Origin: an uncultured Eubacteriales bacterium
GTDB taxonomy: Bacteria > Bacillota > Clostridia > Oscillospirales > CAG-272
Length of the DNA stretch: 8,354 nucleotides
Assembly: GCA_900556615.1 (NCBI GenBank)
Contig: USPP01000053.1
Location: forward strand, 1 to 8,354
Reading direction: 5' to 3'
This document shows positions 5,986 through 8,354 of this stretch, one piece after another. The translations under genes were made by a program, and so were the position numbers. The notes beneath the pieces were generated by a model that worked only from the letters and a program-made list of their open reading frames with translations, searched no databases and was not told the DNA's origin. Numbering within the stretch: the stretch's first letter is position 1; every line of letters begins with the position of its first letter.

Positions 5986-7122
5986 TTATTTGCTTCTCTT
6001 TTTCTTTACAATATCCCACAAATCAATGAAATCATCATCGGATATTTCCTCGTTTTCATCGCTGTCGTTTAATTCAACAGTCTTTTTTTCCTGAACCGAC
6101 TCCTGAGCAGGATGTGAAATCTTTTGTGCGGAAGTGCTCTTAACTTCCTTCTTTGCTTCTTTCTTCTCGCCTTCAAAGCCGGTGGCTACGACCGTGATAG
6201 ACATGGTATCCTCAAGAGTATCGTCAAACGCAGCACCCCAAATGATTTGAGCGTCGGGGTGAGCTTCTTCCGCAATAATAGTGGAAGCGGTATCAATTTC
6301 TTCAAGCCCGATGTCGGGAGAAGCGGTAATGTTGATAAGAATGCCTCTTGCACCCTGTATTGACGTTTCAAGAAGCGGACTTGAAATAGCGAGCTTGGCG
6401 GCTTCCGTTGCCTTATCCTTGCCTGTAGCGGTTCCTACGCCCATATGAGCAGCGCCGGCATTCTGCATTACAGCGGTCACATCGGCAAAATCAAGGTTTA
6501 CGATTCCGGGAACATTAATAAGGTCGGAAATACTTTGAACACCGCGACGGAGAACATTATCTGCCTCGGCAAAAGCGTTTGCAAAAGTAATTCTTGTTTC
6601 GGAAATTTGTTTTAATCTCTCGTTCGGAATAATGATAAGAGAATCAACGGAATCGCGGAAACGCTCGATACCGCTCTCTGCTGCTTCCATTCTTCTTCTG
6701 CCCTCAAAATTGAAAGGTTTTGTTACGATACCGATAGTAAGAATATCCATATCCCGGGCAAGCTTTGCAACGACAGGTGCTGCGCCTGTTCCGGTTCCGC
6801 CTCCCATACCCGCGGTTATGAAAACCATATCGGCTCCCTTTAGCGCGGAAGCGATTTCCTCCTGACTTTCCTCTGCGGCTCTGGCACCGATGTCCGGATT
6901 CGCGCCGGCCCCGTGTCCTTTTGTAATTTTGTCGCCTATCGGAATCTTCTTGGGGGCTGCGGAACGCATAAGAGCCTGTTTGTCAGTATTAATGGCGATG
7001 AATTCAACACCGCGAATGTTTGTCTCAATCATACGGTTTACGGCATTGCTTCCTCCTCCGCCGACACCTACGACCTTTATATTAACGCCGCTGTCATAAT
7101 TTTCTTCGAGCTCGAATGGCAT
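5986..7122 (-). CDS. ftsZ: Cell division protein FtsZ
   Basis: This is the tubulin-like GTPase that polymerises into the Z-ring at mid-cell and recruits the division machinery. At 378 residues it is close to the B. subtilis length (382). The nucleotide-binding region starts with [15 protein letters not shown] (17-31); the tubulin signature GGGTGTG is at 107-113. The T7 synergy loop NLDFAD (209-214) carries the catalytic Asp211 and Asp214. The core ends near 315, followed by a charged, Lys/Glu-rich linker (about 318-355). The C-terminal peptide reads [15 protein letters not shown]. It keeps the acidic-hydrophobic-basic plan but lacks the IPxFLR core known from E. coli and B. subtilis. The start is firm: AGGAGG at 7131-7136 is eight bases before the ATG. 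Its own promoter lies at 7206-7234 and its transcript crosses element 2 before reaching the terminator. Confidence 0.98.
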   Translation of the reverse strand: MPFELEENYDSGVNIKVVGVGGGGSNAVNRMIETNIRGVEFIAINTDKQALMRSAAPKKIPIGDKITKGHGAGANPDIGARAAEESQEEIASALKGADMVFITAGMGGGTGTGAAPVVAKLARDMDILTIGIVTKPFNFEGRRRMEAAESGIERFRDSVDSLIIIPNERLKQISETRITFANAFAEADNVLRRGVQSISDLINVPGIVNLDFADVTAVMQNAGAAHMGVGTATGKDKATEAAKLAISSPLLETSIQGARGILINITASPDIGLEEIDTASTIIAEEAHPDAQIIWGAAFDDTLEDTMSITVVATGFEGEKKEAKKEVKSTSAQKISHPAQESVQEKKTVELNDSDENEEISDDDFIDLWDIVKKKRSK

Positions 7123-7179
7123 ATATGTATCCTCCTAAAAACTTTAATAGACCTTTATTTTATTATTACCATAAAAAAG

Positions 7180-7195
7180 TATCTGTACACAGATA
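7180..7195. promoter_or_regulatory. 16-bp dyad at the predicted ftsZ transcription start
   Basis: TATCTGT (7180-7186) and ACAGATA (7189-7195) form 7-bp perfect inverted arms around a two-base centre. On the - strand this falls roughly at +4 to +19 relative to the start expected from the -10 at 7206-7211. Position and symmetry suit a repressor operator; as RNA it would give only a short hairpin. The regulator is unknown. Confidence 0.5.
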
Positions 7196-7205
7196 TACAC
7201 TAATA

Positions 7206-7234
7206 ATGATAATATTTTTCGCAAAACTATGCAA
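7206..7234 (-). promoter_or_regulatory. Predicted ftsZ promoter
   Basis: On the - strand, TTGCAT (7229-7234) and TATCAT (7206-7211) are 17 bases apart, each a fair match to the sigma-A boxes. A/T tracts directly upstream (7236-7265) could act as an UP element. The predicted start near 7199 leaves a leader of about 77 bases before ftsZ. It lies in the ftsQ-ftsZ gap, so ftsZ can be expressed apart from the upstream genes. Confidence 0.65.
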
Positions 7235-7278
7235 TACTTTTTTAAAAAATTAACTATATATTAACAATTTGATCCCAT

Positions 7279-8142
7279 TCAAGGATATATGAAAAGCTCG
7301 TCCTGCTTCAGGACAATGATTGAAGTGAGATATTCCACATCGATGGAAGCGATGGTATTTTCATCAAAAGCTTCTTCAATAACCTTCATAACAAATTTGA
7401 TTTTGGCGTCGAGATTTTCAGATGTTCCGATATTTATTTTATATTTTCCATTGCCGGAGTAAACCGAAATATGGTATCTGTCAGAAGCGTCTATTGAATC
7501 CACCGATGAAAAAAATTCATAATCGTCAAGTTCTTTCAAAAAAGATACAATATAATCATAATTGGACGCTTTTGTGAATTTGACGGTTTCGCCCGTGACG
7601 GCATAATTTACTTCAGGGAGATTTATGTAAGTAAGGGGAAGACCGAGCAATTCTATTTCTTCTTTCATATTATAACGAGATATTACCCGTAAATCGTCTG
7701 ACAGAACAAACCAGTCGCCTGCAATCTGTGTAAACCATGCAGGAGCGTCTTCGAAAACCGTTATGATTAAGGTGGAGGGAAAAACTCTTTTAAAATTTAC
7801 CCCTCGAATATAAGGAAAATTGCCGGTTATCAGGTCTTCAGCAGCGTCAAAATCAATTCCGAAAAGGTTAACGTTTTCTTCAAAACTGCAAACAGCGAGG
7901 ATCTCGTCCTGAGAATATTTTTCGTTTCCGCGTATCTCAACATGTTTTAGACCGAAGAAAAAAATAATACACACCAAGGCGACTACCGCGCAGAGAAGGA
8001 CGGAGATAAAAAAATAGAAAATTCTTCTGCGGAATTCTTTGCGGCGGTTTTTAGACTTAAGACGCTCGAAGGAATCTTTATTGACGAGCTCGGCGTTATT
8101 CAGACCGCTTTTCACTTCCGCGTTTACACCGGCACTGTTCAT
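7279..8142 (-). CDS. ftsQ: Cell division protein FtsQ/DivIB
   Basis: This is a single-pass membrane protein of the divisome that links early and late division proteins outside the membrane. From the ATG at 8142 it has 287 residues. A short cytoplasmic tail ends in a basic run (KSKNRRKEFRRR, 29-40), followed by a transmembrane helix (about 41-64). The POTRA domain (about 64-133) starts GLKHVEIRGNEKYSQDEI and contains FPYIRGVNFKRVFPSTLIITVFE with its usual PSTL turn. The beta domain that follows includes WFVLSDDLRVI. The start is uncertain. The frame stays open to a TTG at 8208, but that codon lies in the promoter, upstream of the predicted transcription start. A TTG at 8169 has GGAAGGG (8173-8179) very close to it. 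The ATG at 8142 has no clear ribosome binding site. ftsZ follows after 156 bases. Confidence 0.92.
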   Translation of the reverse strand: MNSAGVNAEVKSGLNNAELVNKDSFERLKSKNRRKEFRRRIFYFFISVLLCAVVALVCIIFFFGLKHVEIRGNEKYSQDEILAVCSFEENVNLFGIDFDAAEDLITGNFPYIRGVNFKRVFPSTLIITVFEDAPAWFTQIAGDWFVLSDDLRVISRYNMKEEIELLGLPLTYINLPEVNYAVTGETVKFTKASNYDYIVSFLKELDDYEFFSSVDSIDASDRYHISVYSGNGKYKINIGTSENLDAKIKFVMKVIEEAFDENTIASIDVEYLTSIIVLKQDELFIYP

Positions 8143-8209
8143 AATATGATCAGGCGCGTTTGAGCGCAAAATCCCTTCCGATATTTGCCGCGAAATTCGG
8201 CATACCAAC

Positions 8210-8238
8210 AGTATATCACATTTTTCTCAAATTTACAA
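8210..8238 (-). promoter_or_regulatory. Predicted ftsQ promoter overlapping the end of the upstream gene
   Basis: On the - strand, TTGTAA (8233-8238) and TATACT (8210-8215) are exactly 17 bases apart, with TGA before the -10 (extended -10). The -35 lies within the last codons of the upstream gene and the -10 directly follows its TGA stop. Transcription should begin near 8203. Confidence 0.65.
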
Positions 8239-8354
8239 GTTTTTTTATCTCATTATATATCAAAAAATCTGCATTTTTTATGGCAAATTTGCCGAATTTC
8301 TCCGCCATCTCTCTTCGCTCACTCCGATTGCCGAGTAATTTTTCAACAGCATCG
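8216..8354 (-). CDS. murG: C-terminal end of a probable MurG (UDP-GlcNAc glycosyltransferase), cut by the window edge
   Basis: A - strand frame is open from the right edge (first full codon 8353-8351) to a TGA at 8218-8216, giving 45 residues. It reads DAVEKLLGNRSERREMAEK, then FAIKNADFLIYNEIKKLVN. This resembles the last two helices of GT28-family MurG: a segment of the type xxIxxLLxDxxxxxxM, then an alanine-rich helix ending in xAxxxIxxxIxxL. MurG adds GlcNAc to lipid I on the inner membrane face, making lipid II. Location directly before ftsQ and ftsZ agrees with the common Clostridia order of this cluster. Only a short tail is visible, so another glycosyltransferase or cluster protein is possible. 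Codon use resembles ftsQ and ftsZ, and the frame has no stops. Confidence 0.6.
   Translation of the reverse strand, partial: DAVEKLLGNRSERREMAEKFGKFAIKNADFLIYNEIKKLVNLRKM

Noticed and set aside
5774..6094. 106-codon + strand frame crossing the terminator, element 2 and the end of ftsZ
   Set aside because: It begins inside a perfect terminator hairpin, runs antisense through ftsZ and has no protein-like character; openness here is accidental.
1..8354. CRISPR array, tRNA or rRNA genes, toxin-antitoxin or defence operon
   Set aside because: No regular spaced repeats, cloverleaf sequences or matching protein families were seen on either strand.

Overview
The window reads as chromosomal DNA of a low-to-mid GC Firmicute. 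The likely group is Clostridia, probably the Oscillospirales/Ruminococcaceae side. This rests on the style of LysRS, FtsZ and GreA, strong AGGAGG ribosome binding sites, sigma-A promoters and a Gram-positive style murG-ftsQ-ftsZ order. The taxonomic placement is inference.

Left block (+ strand, 3-3605): the 3' part of an S41 C-terminal processing peptidase, then greA and lysS. greA and lysS are 14 bases apart and look co-transcribed. LysS is unusual: the class II core ends near residue 495 and is followed by a linker and a complete EMAPII/Trbp111-type tRNA-binding domain, 652 residues in all. A rho-independent terminator lies at 3761-3795.

Middle block (3609-5502): an ElaA-type GNAT acetyltransferase whose expected start has no legal start codon, then the frameshifted remains of a treble-clef/zinc-ribbon protein (4389-4578). 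A near-consensus extended -10 promoter follows, driving a membrane-anchored YdcF/SanA (DUF218) protein. This is the accessory-looking part of the window.

Convergent junction (5503-5985): a strong bidirectional hairpin terminator is shared by ydcF (+) and ftsZ (-). A small inverted-repeat element resembling a MITE sits on each side of it, about 181 bp on the left and 159 bp on the right. The right one begins 6 bases after the ftsZ stop codon.

Right block (- strand, 5986-8354): the distal part of a division and cell wall cluster, read right to left. It holds the C-terminal end of a probable MurG (partial), ftsQ/divIB and ftsZ. ftsQ has its own promoter buried in the 3' end of the upstream gene. 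ftsZ has a promoter of its own, with a 16-bp dyad at the expected transcription start.

I see no phage, CRISPR, toxin-antitoxin or defence operon. The points most worth a second look are the LysRS fusion, the zinc-finger pseudogene, the two MITE-like elements around the terminator, and the ftsZ leader dyad.
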